In this document: piece after piece, positions 55,472 through 63,959 of the stretch
How positions within the stretch are numbered: position 1 is the stretch's first letter
Layout of the letters: every line of letters starts with the position of its first letter
From: Rhizobacter sp964253025
GTDB lineage: Bacteria > Pseudomonadota > Gammaproteobacteria > Burkholderiales > Burkholderiaceae_C
NCBI RefSeq assembly: GCF_964253025.1
Contig: NZ_CAXUQC020000001.1
Location: 4,836,001 to 4,900,000, forward strand
Length of the DNA stretch: 64,000 nt
Reading direction: 5' to 3'
Notes under the pieces: generated by a model
What the model was told of the DNA's origin: nothing
The model's input: only the letters and a program-made list of their open reading frames with translations
Databases searched by the model: none
Translations under genes and position numbers: made by a program

Positions 55472-56059
55472 GAAAACTCCTTTCGCAGGGGGGTGGGGAA
55501 GCGAGATGGAAACGGATTCAGGCGTTGGCGGTGCGTTGCAAGCCGGTGAAAAGCGCCGGCTGACGCGGGAAGATGAGGGGACAGACGGTCGGCTGAAGCG
55601 AATCGCAAGGGCGGTGCGGGGAGCGGGAGAAAGTCCGGGGACACGGGCCTGACAGCAGGGGATTCGGTCAATGTGGCGAGGGGTCTGTCGCTGTGGATGC
55701 TGGTGAAGTCGAAGCCAGTGTGCGCCCGAACGCAGCGTGTGACAAGCGCATGACCGGCATGGAAACATGCTTGTTCCACATGCCTCAAAGCCGTGCCAGA
55801 AACGGGCGTTTTTCGTGCGCGCCTTGACGCAGCCGCGGGTTATTCCCGTGGGCAACGTGCACCATGACGGGTTGCTCGGCAAGGCGATGAGATAATTTCC
55901 GCAACGCGATTCTGTGGATCCGACGTGGACAGTCCTGCCTCTCGCTGACCGTCCGCTCCGCCCCCCCATCGGCTATCCGATGCGGCCCGGAGTGAGACGG
56001 TCGCCCGCCTTCATTTCCTGGCCCCGATGACGCCATCCGGGGAACCGTTGGAGCCCTGC
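55472..56059. other. 588-base region without a recognised gene
   Basis: This gap between hpf and corA holds no coding frame with convincing codon use or ribosome binding site. It contains an imperfect hairpin at 55756-55784 (GGCATGGAA with TTCCA-CA-TGCC) and a plus-strand -10-like GATAAT at 55891-55896 that might serve corA, although no good -35 box accompanies it. The hpf promoter should also lie here. Confidence 0.6.
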
Positions 56060-57022
56060 ATGCTGAATGTGTTCACGCTGGCCAATGGCCGGCTGTTTCA
56101 AGAAGAGATCGAAAGCCTCGACGGCCTGGCCCATGTGAGCCCGGTGTGGGTCGACCTCGAGAACCCCTCGCCCGACGAGATCGGCTGGATCGAGCAGCGC
56201 TTCGGCCTCGCCATCCCGCAGGACATCGTCGACGACGACCTGGAGGAATCCGCCCGCTTCTACGAGGAAGACAACGGCGAACTGCACATCCGCTCGGACT
56301 TCCTCATCGGGGACGACCTCACGCCGCGCAACGTGCGCGTGGCCTTCATCCTGCACAACAAGGTTCTATTCAGCATCCATGCCGAGGACCTGCCCGTCTT
56401 TCGGCTGCTGCGCCTGCGGGCCCGGCGGATCCCGGCGTTGATCGAGGATGCGAAGGACGTGCTGCTCAAACTCTACGACGCCGATGCCGAGTACAGCGCC
56501 GATGCGCTGGAGGGCATCTACGACAGCCTCGAGAAGGTCAGCGCGCGCGTGCTCAAGGAGGACGTGAACGATGCGGCGGCCGGCGAGGCGCTCGCGGCCA
56601 TCGCACGTGAGGAAGACCTGAACGGCCGCATTCGCCGCAACGTCATGGACACCCGCCGCGCGATCAGCTTCATGATGCGCAGCCGCATGCTGAATGCCGA
56701 GCAGTTCGAGGAAGCGCGCCAGATCCTGCGTGACATCGACTCGCTCGACAGCCACACCGCCTTCCTGTTCGACAAGATCAACTTCCTGCTGGACGCGACG
56801 GTCGGTTTCATCAACATCAACCAGAACAAGATCATCAAGATCTTCTCGGTGGCCAGCGTTGCGCTGCTGCCGCCGACGCTCATCGCGAGCATCTATGGCA
56901 TGAACTTCCGCTTCATGCCGGAGGTCGAATGGCGCTTCGGCTATCCGATGGCCATCGGCCTGATGCTGCTGAGCATCATCTCGCCGTTCTGGTACTTCCG
57001 CCGCAAGGGCTGGCTGAAGTGA
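56060..57022 (+). CDS. corA: Magnesium/cobalt transport protein CorA
   Basis: A 320-residue inner-membrane channel for magnesium. A large cytosolic N-terminal domain is followed by two C-terminal membrane helices; the GMN selectivity signature lies in ASIYGMNFRFMPE after the first. NINQNKIIKIFSVASVALLPPTLI is the first helix. The ATG at 56060 has GGAG upstream and gives the usual N-terminus MLNVFTL; an ATG 11 codons earlier is less likely. Confidence 0.94.
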   Translation: MLNVFTLANGRLFQEEIESLDGLAHVSPVWVDLENPSPDEIGWIEQRFGLAIPQDIVDDDLEESARFYEEDNGELHIRSDFLIGDDLTPRNVRVAFILHNKVLFSIHAEDLPVFRLLRLRARRIPALIEDAKDVLLKLYDADAEYSADALEGIYDSLEKVSARVLKEDVNDAAAGEALAAIAREEDLNGRIRRNVMDTRRAISFMMRSRMLNAEQFEEARQILRDIDSLDSHTAFLFDKINFLLDATVGFININQNKIIKIFSVASVALLPPTLIASIYGMNFRFMPEVEWRFGYPMAIGLMLLSIISPFWYFRRKGWLK

Positions 57023-57071
57023 GGTGAGGCACGGCGCCGCGCGAGCCCGCGCGGCGTCGGCCCGGTCGAGG

Positions 57072-57512
57072 TCAGCTTCGGGCCCGGCGCTTCAGCCACC
57101 GCATCAGACCGCCTACCACGGGCAGCTTCTCGTAGAGTTCCTCGGCGGCATCCCAGTAGTCACGGTGCATCACGACGCGGCCGTCGGCATCGAAGCGCAG
57201 GTGCGTGGCGCCGCGCACGCATTGCGTGCCACTCGCGTACCGCTTGAAGCCGAACAGGAAGTCCCAGGTCAGGAACCACTGGTCGCCCGAGCCCACCGCC
57301 TGGTGCACGACGAAGCGTGGGGCGTCGAGCGAAGCGAACATGTGCTCGAACACGGCACGGATCGCCGGCACGCCGCGCACTTCGTTGAATGGGTCCTTGA
57401 ACAGGGCATCCGGGGCATACCACTGATGAAGCCGGTCCAGGTCGGCCGGCGTGAGCCGCTCGAACAGCGCCACGATCTCGGCGACGCGCGGATCGCTCGG
57501 GCTCGGGTTCAC
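57072..57512 (-). CDS. NTF2-like (SnoaL-type) protein
   Basis: A 146-residue protein of the nuclear-transport-factor-2-like fold. LDRLHQWYAPDALFKDPFNEVRG, VFEHMFASLDAPRFVV and the C-terminal RDYWDAAEELYEKLPVVGGLMRWLKR define the group found in lipid-modification and light-stress gene clusters. Its role is unknown; the fold often forms small-molecule pockets. The start is GTG at 57512, overlapping the preceding SDR stop. It is the last gene of the minus-strand operon that runs from beyond 63959. Confidence 0.88.
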   Translation of the reverse strand: MNPSPSDPRVAEIVALFERLTPADLDRLHQWYAPDALFKDPFNEVRGVPAIRAVFEHMFASLDAPRFVVHQAVGSGDQWFLTWDFLFGFKRYASGTQCVRGATHLRFDADGRVVMHRDYWDAAEELYEKLPVVGGLMRWLKRRARS

Positions 57513-58282
57513 AGGCCGGTGCCGCGGCGCACGGCGGTGAAATAGAGTCCGTCGCCGAGGTGGCGCAGTGCCTTCAGCCAGAGCGTGAAGCGCTTGGGGA
57601 AGTGAATCTCGAAGCGACCGCCGGCCCAACCCTTCACGATCTCGACCGCGGCGCGCTCGGGCGTGATGAGCGCCGGCATGGCGAAGTCGTTCTGGTCGGT
57701 GAGCGGCGTGCGCACGAATCCGGGATTGATCACCGACACCCCGATGCCAAGCGGGTGCAGATCCAGGTACAGCGTCTGCGCAAGGTTGATCAACGCCGCC
57801 TTGGTCGGCCCGTAGGCGAGTGATTGCGGCAGGCCGCGGTAGCCCGCCACGCTGGACACGAGGCTCAGGTGGCCGCTGCGCTGCTCGATCAGCACCGGCA
57901 GCACCGCGTCGAGCAGGTTCAGCGCCCCGACGTAGTTGACCTGCTGATGGCGAACGGCTTCGTCGAGATCGAAGGCGGTGGCGCGCATGGCCTTGTAGTG
58001 TCCGGCGCAGTACATCACCACGTCGATGCGGCCGTACCGGTGCACGATGGCGGCGGCGGCACTCCGCAGTGCGGCGGCGTTGGTGGCGTCGGCCACGAGT
58101 CCGAGGCTGCCCGGATGCTGCACCTCGAAGGCCCGCAGTGCCGGTTCACTGCGGGCGGAGACGACCACCCGTGCGCCGAGTTCGTGCAGGCGGGCGCCCG
58201 TGGCGCGGCCGATACCGCTGGAGGCGCCGACGAGCCACACCACACGGCCGGTCCAGTCGATGAGCGAAGGATTGAGGCGCAT
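57509..58282 (-). CDS. Short-chain dehydrogenase/reductase of the lipid operon
   Basis: A 257-residue NAD(P)-dependent oxidoreductase. The cofactor motif is VGASSGIGRATG near the N-terminus, and the catalytic tyrosine and lysine lie in LAYGPTKAA after LVSSVAGYRG. The motif MYCAGHYKAMRA replaces the usual NNAG. It overlaps the NTF2-like gene by four bases and follows the DUF3833 gene by four bases. Its substrate is unknown, perhaps a lipid intermediate by context. Confidence 0.9.
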   Translation of the reverse strand: MRLNPSLIDWTGRVVWLVGASSGIGRATGARLHELGARVVVSARSEPALRAFEVQHPGSLGLVADATNAAALRSAAAAIVHRYGRIDVVMYCAGHYKAMRATAFDLDEAVRHQQVNYVGALNLLDAVLPVLIEQRSGHLSLVSSVAGYRGLPQSLAYGPTKAALINLAQTLYLDLHPLGIGVSVINPGFVRTPLTDQNDFAMPALITPERAAVEIVKGWAGGRFEIHFPKRFTLWLKALRHLGDGLYFTAVRRGTGL

Positions 58283-58286
58283 CGGG

Positions 58287-58811
58287 TCAGGCCTTGGTGA
58301 ATGACAGGGTGACTTCGCCCAGGCGGATGCCGAACTTGCTCATCACGGCCCGGTTCAGCATCACGCGTTCGTCGACGAGGTACATCCAGTCGTCGAACTG
58401 GACCTCGACCACGTTGCCGTCCACCGGCAGGCGCAGGGTGTAGTTCCAGCGGAACGCGTTGCCTGCGGCCTGGCCCGTGGCGGTGCCGACCACGTCGCCG
58501 GCAGTGCCGGTGTAGCGGCCGTCCGCATGTCGCGTCAGGCGCCAGACCCGGCGATCGGTGGTGCCGTCGCTGTAGGTGAAGGCTTCGTCGAGCACGCCCT
58601 CGTCGCCGGTCCAGGCACAGCGCATCAGCACGGTGAAGCGCTTCACCACCTTGCCGGACCGGTTGGTGAACACGCCATGCGCGACCACATCGCCATTGAA
58701 ATACTGCTTGAGGTCGAGCAGCGGGCGCTCGGCGGCGTAGTCGGCCGGTTGAGGGCCGGCGCAGCCCACGAGCAGGGCCGCGGTGGCGGCGAGAAGCAGG
58801 CGTCGTTTCAT
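58287..58811 (-). CDS. DUF3833 lipoprotein
   Basis: A 174-residue exported lipoprotein (lipobox LLVGCAG) of the DUF3833 family. Family stretches are LLDLKQYFNGDVVAHGVFTNRSGKVVKRFTV, DEAFTYSDGTTDRRVWRL and DWMYLVDERVMLNRAVMSKFGIRLGEV. The function is unknown; it has a lipocalin-like pattern and always keeps company with the CFA-like and chalcone-isomerase-like genes. The ATG overlaps the MFS gene's stop. Confidence 0.9.
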   Translation of the reverse strand: MKRRLLLAATAALLVGCAGPQPADYAAERPLLDLKQYFNGDVVAHGVFTNRSGKVVKRFTVLMRCAWTGDEGVLDEAFTYSDGTTDRRVWRLTRHADGRYTGTAGDVVGTATGQAAGNAFRWNYTLRLPVDGNVVEVQFDDWMYLVDERVMLNRAVMSKFGIRLGEVTLSFTKA

Positions 58812-60070
58812 TCGAACCTCGGGAGTTGACGGGGCCACAGGACGGCCAGCAGCAGCGCGGCCAGCAGCTTGAGCGCGCACGGCAGCAGGCAGTACGCGAA
58901 GGTGAGGGTGTCCAGCGCTTCGGGGCTGGTGCTGCCCGGTGCATAGCCGCCCCACTGGAGGGCGGGCAGGGCGAGTCCCGCGGCGAGGGCCAGGTTGAGC
59001 TTGCTGGCGAAATTCCACCAGCCGAAGTAGGCGCCTTCGGCCGCGCCGTCGTGGCCGGCCTGCTGGATGACGCCGGCGAGCAGGGCACTCGGCAGCGTCA
59101 GGTCGGCGCCGAGGGCCAGCCCGCTCAACAGGCACACGGCGGCGAAGGCCAGGCCGTCGCCCGCGCCCAGGCTGGCGGCCCAGGCGAAGGTCGCCACGGC
59201 AAGCACCATGGCCCCGCCCCAGCACGAGGCGAGGCCGAACCGCTTGACGCCTTGCACCCACAGCGGCACGGAGGCCGCCGCGGCGGCGAAATAGCAGACC
59301 AGGAACACCGGCGCCATGGCCGGAAGCTGCAGGCGGTCGCGGATGAAGAACAGCACCAGCGTCGCGGGAATGGCGCTCGCGATGCCGTTGACGAGGTAGA
59401 TCGCCAGCAGCCGTCGGAAGGCCGGCGTGCGCAACGGCATGCGCAGCGGCGTGGTCGGCCGTGCAGGGTGACGGGCCGCTCGCGGTGCGCGGCGCAGCAT
59501 CATGACCGCACCCGCCAGCAGCAGCGCGAAGACGCCGGAGGTGATCGACAGGCCGGCGAGCGCCGGGAGCACGCTGGCGACGAGCACGCCCACCAGCGCC
59601 AGCCCTTCGCGCCAGGCCACGATGTGCGCCCGTTGCGCTTCGCCCCCACCGAGGCGGGCGCCCCAGGCCTGGTGCAGGATGGACAGCGCGCTGTAGCCCA
59701 GCGTGGTCACCAGGAGCAGCGCGCCCAGCCACGCCAGCAGCTGCACCTGCGTGAAGCCGGCGTCCGGGAAGAAGAGGCCGCGGAAACCGAGCGCCAGCAC
59801 CACGGCGGCGCCCGCAGCGGCGAGCCACGCCGCCTGACTGGTCCGCGCCAGCAAGGCGTCAGCGGCGCGGCCGATCCATGGATCCACGACGGCGTCGAAC
59901 AGGCGAACGGCCAGGAGCATGACGCCCAGCGTGGCCAACGGCACGCCGAAGCGTTCGGCGTAGTGATTGGGCAGGACGACGTAGAGGGGGAGCGCGACGA
60001 AGGCGAGCGGCAGGCCGAGGGCGCCATACCGCGCACCGTCCTGCCACCGGCCGGTCCAGGCCGTGCTCAT
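58808..60070 (-). CDS. MFS transporter of the lipid operon (GPH/sugar-cation symporter-like)
   Basis: A 420-residue membrane protein with about twelve hydrophobic segments. AVRLFDAVVDPWIGRAADAL is the glycoside-pentoside-hexuronide family motif, and FFIRDRLQLPAMAPVFLVCYFAAAAASVPLW is also typical. Homologues in this gene context are annotated as sugar/cation symporters, but the neighbours suggest a lipid or lipid-linked substrate. It overlaps both adjacent genes by four bases. Confidence 0.87.
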   Translation of the reverse strand: MSTAWTGRWQDGARYGALGLPLAFVALPLYVVLPNHYAERFGVPLATLGVMLLAVRLFDAVVDPWIGRAADALLARTSQAAWLAAAGAAVVLALGFRGLFFPDAGFTQVQLLAWLGALLLVTTLGYSALSILHQAWGARLGGGEAQRAHIVAWREGLALVGVLVASVLPALAGLSITSGVFALLLAGAVMMLRRAPRAARHPARPTTPLRMPLRTPAFRRLLAIYLVNGIASAIPATLVLFFIRDRLQLPAMAPVFLVCYFAAAAASVPLWVQGVKRFGLASCWGGAMVLAVATFAWAASLGAGDGLAFAAVCLLSGLALGADLTLPSALLAGVIQQAGHDGAAEGAYFGWWNFASKLNLALAAGLALPALQWGGYAPGSTSPEALDTLTFAYCLLPCALKLLAALLLAVLWPRQLPRFE

Positions 60071-60621
60071 GGCGCGTCCGCGCTCGTGGCGAGCAGCGAC
60101 GCGCGCATCGCCGGCTCCGAGGTGCGCGGCGACAGCCAGATGCCGAAGAACAGCGAACCGAACGCGGGGTCGTCCACCTCATGTCGCAGCCGGCCATTGA
60201 CGAAGAAGCGCACCCGCTGGTCCGACCGGAGGATGCCAGTGATGCGATCGCCGGCCGAGACATCCGGAAATGCAGCGGTCATGGCGGCGAGCCAGGCCTG
60301 TGCACGGGCCGCCGGCAGCCGTTCGAGTCGCTCCATCTCGGCCAGCGAGCGTTCGGCGATCAGCCGGCCATCGAGCGCGCGGCCGTAGGTGAGTTCGAGC
60401 GCCAGGGCCTGTCGCGCGAAGCTGGCCGGTGCGAAGCCGGGGCGCACCCAGAGGCGCGCGTCGTACACGTGCAGGCCGAAGTAGCGCATCCGGGCCGAGC
60501 CCTGCAACCGCGCGTCCGGCAGCTCACCCTGGACCTCCGCTGGCACCTGCAGCCGTGCCCATGCCGGCAGCCCATTCGCGGCGAGCAGGAGCGAGGCCAG
60601 CAGGTGACGGCGCGCCAGCAT
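60067..60621 (-). CDS. Secreted chalcone isomerase-like protein of the lipid operon
   Basis: A 184-residue protein with a signal peptide (RRHLLASLLLAANGLPAWA) and a chalcone isomerase-like domain (GSARMRYFGLHVYDARLWVRPGF, ALELTYGRALDGRLIAERSLAEMERL, RFFVNGRLRHEVDDPAFGSLFFGIWL). It is distant in sequence from the paralogue at 5372-5965. It overlaps the MFS gene by four bases and is 2 bases from the CFA-like gene. Confidence 0.88.
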   Translation of the reverse strand: MLARRHLLASLLLAANGLPAWARLQVPAEVQGELPDARLQGSARMRYFGLHVYDARLWVRPGFAPASFARQALALELTYGRALDGRLIAERSLAEMERLERLPAARAQAWLAAMTAAFPDVSAGDRITGILRSDQRVRFFVNGRLRHEVDDPAFGSLFFGIWLSPRTSEPAMRASLLATSADAP

Positions 60622-60623
60622 GT

Positions 60624-61862
60624 TCAGTCCCGCACCAGGGTGAACTGGTAGACGCCGGTGTTGCCGGTGTCGAAGGCCGCTTCGCAGTAGGCGAGGTAGA
60701 AGTCCCAGGTCTGCATGAAGCGGGAATCGAAGCCCTGGCCGCGCACATTCGGCTCCTCGGCGAGGAAGCGTTCGCGCCAGCGGCGAAGGGTCTCGGCATA
60801 GTCCGGCCCGAACGACAGTTCGTTCACGACCCGAAGCCCCGCCGCGGCGGCAGCGGCCCGGAAGGCCGAAGGGCTGGGGAGCAGACCGCCCGGAAAGATG
60901 TACTGCTGGATGAAGTCGGTCGAGCGGCGATAGCGTGCGAACAGGTCGTCGTGGATGGTGATGGTCTGGATGCAGGCGTGGCCACCCGGCTTGAGCTGTC
61001 GACGGATGGTCTCGAAGTACCCGGGCCAGTAGGCCTCGCCCACGGCCTCGAACATCTCGATCGAGGCAATGGCGTCGTACGGGCCGTCGGCGATGTCGCG
61101 ATAGTCCTGGAAGCGCAGGTCGCCGGGCAGGCCCTCACGTGCCAGGCGCTCCTGGCCGTAGGCCAGTTGCTCCGCCGAGAGCGTCACGCCGGTGACGGTG
61201 GCGCCGAAGTCGCGCGCAGCACACTCGGCCAGGGCGCCCCATCCGCATCCGATCTCGAGTACGCGGGCTCCGGGCGCCGCGCCGCACTCGCGAAGTGCGC
61301 GCCGCACCTTCGCCCATTGCGCATCGACCAGCGAACCGCTCCGATCGCCCTCGAACCAGGCGCTCGAGTAGTTCATCGTCGGATCGAGCCACAGCGAATA
61401 GAACGGATTGCCGAGGTCGTAGTGGGCATGGATGTTCTTCTTGCTGCCCTGGCGCGAGTTGCGGTGCAGCAGGTGCTTGGCGCGGTAGAGCAGCGAACCC
61501 CACCACGAGCCGTAGACCACCGATTCGATGGCGTCCCGGTTGGCAATGAACACCTTCAGCAGCGCGACGAGGTCGGGCGTGGTCCAGTCGCCGGCGATGT
61601 AGCTCTCGGCGAAGCCGATGTCGCCCGACTTGAGCGCGGCGGCGCAGACGTTCCAGTTGCGCAAGCGCAGGGTGGCACGGGGATGCGAGTCATCGGGGTG
61701 CCCGAAGTGCATCACCTGCCCGTCGGGCAGCTGCACGTCCAGCGTGCCGTGCTGCAGCCGCCGCAGCAGGGCGAAGACCGCGCGTGCGGAAGTCGGTGCC
61801 GAGCCGGGCAGGCCCTCGCTGCGCAGGGCCGGCACGGGGGAAGTCGTGGTGGTGTTCATCAT
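60624..61862 (-). CDS. SAM-dependent cyclopropane-fatty-acid-synthase-like methyltransferase
   Basis: A 412-residue lipid methyltransferase. The N-terminal domain (LDVQLPDGQVMHFGHPDDSHPRATLRLRNW) and the SAM-binding motif LEIGCGWGALAE, with QEYRDI-type (QDYRDIADGPYDAIASIEMFEAVG) and YIFPGGLLPS stretches, place it in the CFA-synthase superfamily. It may make cyclopropane, methyl-branched or furan fatty acids from phospholipid double bonds. With the DUF1365 and FAD genes upstream it forms the core of the operon. MMNTTTT start at 61862. Confidence 0.92.
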   Translation of the reverse strand: MMNTTTTSPVPALRSEGLPGSAPTSARAVFALLRRLQHGTLDVQLPDGQVMHFGHPDDSHPRATLRLRNWNVCAAALKSGDIGFAESYIAGDWTTPDLVALLKVFIANRDAIESVVYGSWWGSLLYRAKHLLHRNSRQGSKKNIHAHYDLGNPFYSLWLDPTMNYSSAWFEGDRSGSLVDAQWAKVRRALRECGAAPGARVLEIGCGWGALAECAARDFGATVTGVTLSAEQLAYGQERLAREGLPGDLRFQDYRDIADGPYDAIASIEMFEAVGEAYWPGYFETIRRQLKPGGHACIQTITIHDDLFARYRRSTDFIQQYIFPGGLLPSPSAFRAAAAAAGLRVVNELSFGPDYAETLRRWRERFLAEEPNVRGQGFDSRFMQTWDFYLAYCEAAFDTGNTGVYQFTLVRD

Positions 61863-61878
61863 CGGGCGACGGTGACGG

Positions 61879-62664
61879 TCAGTGGGATACGAAGGTGCTG
61901 GGGGCGGAAGGCTTGCTGAAGAAGGGCACGCGCTTGCCCCACAGCTTCAGGGCCTGCCAATGGATGCGGACGATCACGCCGAGCGTCATCAGCGGCATGC
62001 CGAAGAAGGCGGAGCGGCGCGCGACGGCGTTGAGCGGCGTCAGCTCTCCCGACACGCTCGTTTGCAGCAGCACGCCCTCGGCATCCGCGTGGTCGATGCG
62101 CACGACGGTGCGCGCACGGGAGCCCGCCGGCCGGCCGAGATCGGTGCGCATGAAGCGGAAGCGGTACATGCCGGCGGTGTCGCAGAACGGGGAGACGTGG
62201 AAGACCTTGCTGGCTCGAAGTTCGCGGCCGAACGCGAGTTCCGGGCCGGTGAGCAGGTAGCAGTGCCGCTCGCCGAAGGTGTTGTTCACCTCGACGACGA
62301 TGGCGGTGAGACTCCCGTCATCGCGGTGGCAGTACCAGAAGCTCACCGGCTTGAAGGTGTGACCCAGCACGCGCGGATAGCAATGCAGCCAGATCTCGCC
62401 CCGGGCATCATGGATGCCCTCGCGCGCCAGCAGGTCGTCGAGCCATGCGAGGCTGTCGGCCCGGCCGTCGCCGTGGTCGCGGTCGGCGAAGCTGATCAGT
62501 CCGAACCGGTTGCGGCACAGGTCGGCGCACGGCGCCTGGCGCAAGCTGCGCATCGGCAGCATCAGGAAGTAGGTGGGGTAGGCAAAGCGGTTGGCCCGCG
62601 GGCGCAAGCGCGTGTGGCGCACTTCACCCCGGCCGATCAGTGGCCGGGCGGCAGCGGCTGTCAT
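61879..62664 (-). CDS. DUF1365-family protein
   Basis: A 261-residue protein of the DUF1365 family. Diagnostic stretches are GEVRHTRLRPRANRFAYPTYFLML, FADRDHGDG, WLHCYPRVLGHTFKPVSFWYCHR and VVEVNNTFGERHCYLL. It has no signal peptide. The reaction is unknown; the gene is linked to CFA-like synthase and the FAD amine-oxidase-like gene in many proteobacteria. It overlaps the upstream gene by four bases. Confidence 0.92.
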   Translation of the reverse strand: MTAAAARPLIGRGEVRHTRLRPRANRFAYPTYFLMLPMRSLRQAPCADLCRNRFGLISFADRDHGDGRADSLAWLDDLLAREGIHDARGEIWLHCYPRVLGHTFKPVSFWYCHRDDGSLTAIVVEVNNTFGERHCYLLTGPELAFGRELRASKVFHVSPFCDTAGMYRFRFMRTDLGRPAGSRARTVVRIDHADAEGVLLQTSVSGELTPLNAVARRSAFFGMPLMTLGVIVRIHWQALKLWGKRVPFFSKPSAPSTFVSH

Positions 62665-63959
62665 GCGGCCGCCAGCGTTCGGGCCGGCGCACCGCGCGCC
62701 GCCCAGCTTGCCTGGAGTCCGGCGACCACGGCCAGGCCGGACATCAGCCCGTCCTCGTGGAAGCCGTAGCGCGTCCAGGCCCCGCAGAACCAGGTGTTGC
62801 CCCGGCCCTGCAGGTCAGGGACGCGGCGCTGTGCGGCGATGGCGGCCTGATCGAAGACCGGGTGCGCATAGTCGATTTCGCGGTGGACACAGTCGGCGCG
62901 CGGCTCGGTGACCGGGTTGAGCGACACGATGACCGGCGTCTTGAAGGGCAACGGTTGCAGGCGGTTGAGCAGGTAGTGCAGGCAGACGGCCTGTTGCTCG
63001 CGGGCCGGGTTCGCGGCACGTTCGTAGTTCCAGGCCGCCCAGGCGAGGGGCCGGGTCGGCAGCAGCGCGGTGTCGGTATGAAGAACGGCCCGGTTGTGGT
63101 GGTACCGCACCGCACCGAGCACCTGCGCCTCTTGCGCGGTGGCATCGGCGAGCAGCGCCAGCGACTGGTCGCTGTGGGTGGCGAGCACCACGTCGTCGAA
63201 GCGCTCGGTGCCCTGATCGGTGGACACCAGGACATGGTCGCCCATTCGGCGGATGCTGCGCACCGGCGTGTTCAGACGCGCGTCCGGAATGCGGGCCAGC
63301 ATCTTGTGCACATAGGTTCGCGCGCCGCCCGTCACGGTGAACCAGCGCGGCCGGTCACTCACCTGGATCAGCCCGTGGTTGTGGCAGAAGCGGATCATCG
63401 TGGCGATGGGGAAGCGCAGCATCTGTTCGGTCGGGCACGACCAGATGCAGGCGACCATCGGCAGGAAGTACCCCTCGCGGAAGGACTGCGAGAAGCGATG
63501 CGCGTCGAGGAACTCACCGATGGGCTGCTGCAGCGCCGCGTCCTGGTCGCGCTCGGCCAGTGCGGTGCACAGCCGGTTGAAGCGAAGGATGTCGGCCAGC
63601 ATCTTCCAGAAGCGCGGTCGCAGCAGGTTGCTGCGCTGGGCGAAGACCGTGTTCAGGTCGCAGCCGCTCCACTCCAGGTTGGCGCCGGGTGCCTTGACCG
63701 AGAACGACATGTCCGACAGGGCGGTCTCGACCCCGAGTTCGGCGAACAGGCGAATCAGGTTCGGGTACGTGCGCTCGTTGAACACCAGGAAGCCGGTGTC
63801 CACGCCGTGGGTGATGCCCTCGAGCGTGATGTCAACTGTGTGGGTGTGACCGCCGAAATGCCGGCCCGCTTCAAACAGCGCGACCTCGGCCTGGCCGGCT
63901 AGGTGGTACGCGACGGACAGGCCGGAGATGCCGGAGCCGATGACGGCGACGCGGCGCAT
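62661..63959 (-). CDS. FAD-dependent amine-oxidase-like oxidoreductase
   Basis: A 432-residue flavoprotein of the NAD(P)-binding/amine-oxidase superfamily. The FAD motif VAVIGSGISGLSVAYHLAG starts it, GGHTHTVD follows, and NTWFCGAWTRYGFHEDGLMSGLAV closes the FAD site near the end. Similar proteins linked to CFA-like enzymes are thought to oxidise modified fatty acids. GGGAGGG lies before the ATG, which overlaps by one base (TGATG) the stop of an open frame that continues to the right edge, probably the previous operon gene. Confidence 0.92.
   Translation of the reverse strand: MRRVAVIGSGISGLSVAYHLAGQAEVALFEAGRHFGGHTHTVDITLEGITHGVDTGFLVFNERTYPNLIRLFAELGVETALSDMSFSVKAPGANLEWSGCDLNTVFAQRSNLLRPRFWKMLADILRFNRLCTALAERDQDAALQQPIGEFLDAHRFSQSFREGYFLPMVACIWSCPTEQMLRFPIATMIRFCHNHGLIQVSDRPRWFTVTGGARTYVHKMLARIPDARLNTPVRSIRRMGDHVLVSTDQGTERFDDVVLATHSDQSLALLADATAQEAQVLGAVRYHHNRAVLHTDTALLPTRPLAWAAWNYERAANPAREQQAVCLHYLLNRLQPLPFKTPVIVSLNPVTEPRADCVHREIDYAHPVFDQAAIAAQRRVPDLQGRGNTWFCGAWTRYGFHEDGLMSGLAVVAGLQASWAARGAPARTLAAA

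Noticed and set aside
55781..55799. Sigma-54-like sequence on the minus strand (TGGCAC with a following TTTGAGG)
   Set aside because: The -24 element fits but the -12 element lacks GC at the required distance.
58826..60388. 520-codon plus-strand frame
   Set aside because: Antisense of the MFS and chalcone-isomerase-like genes; Gln/Gly/Arg-rich shadow.
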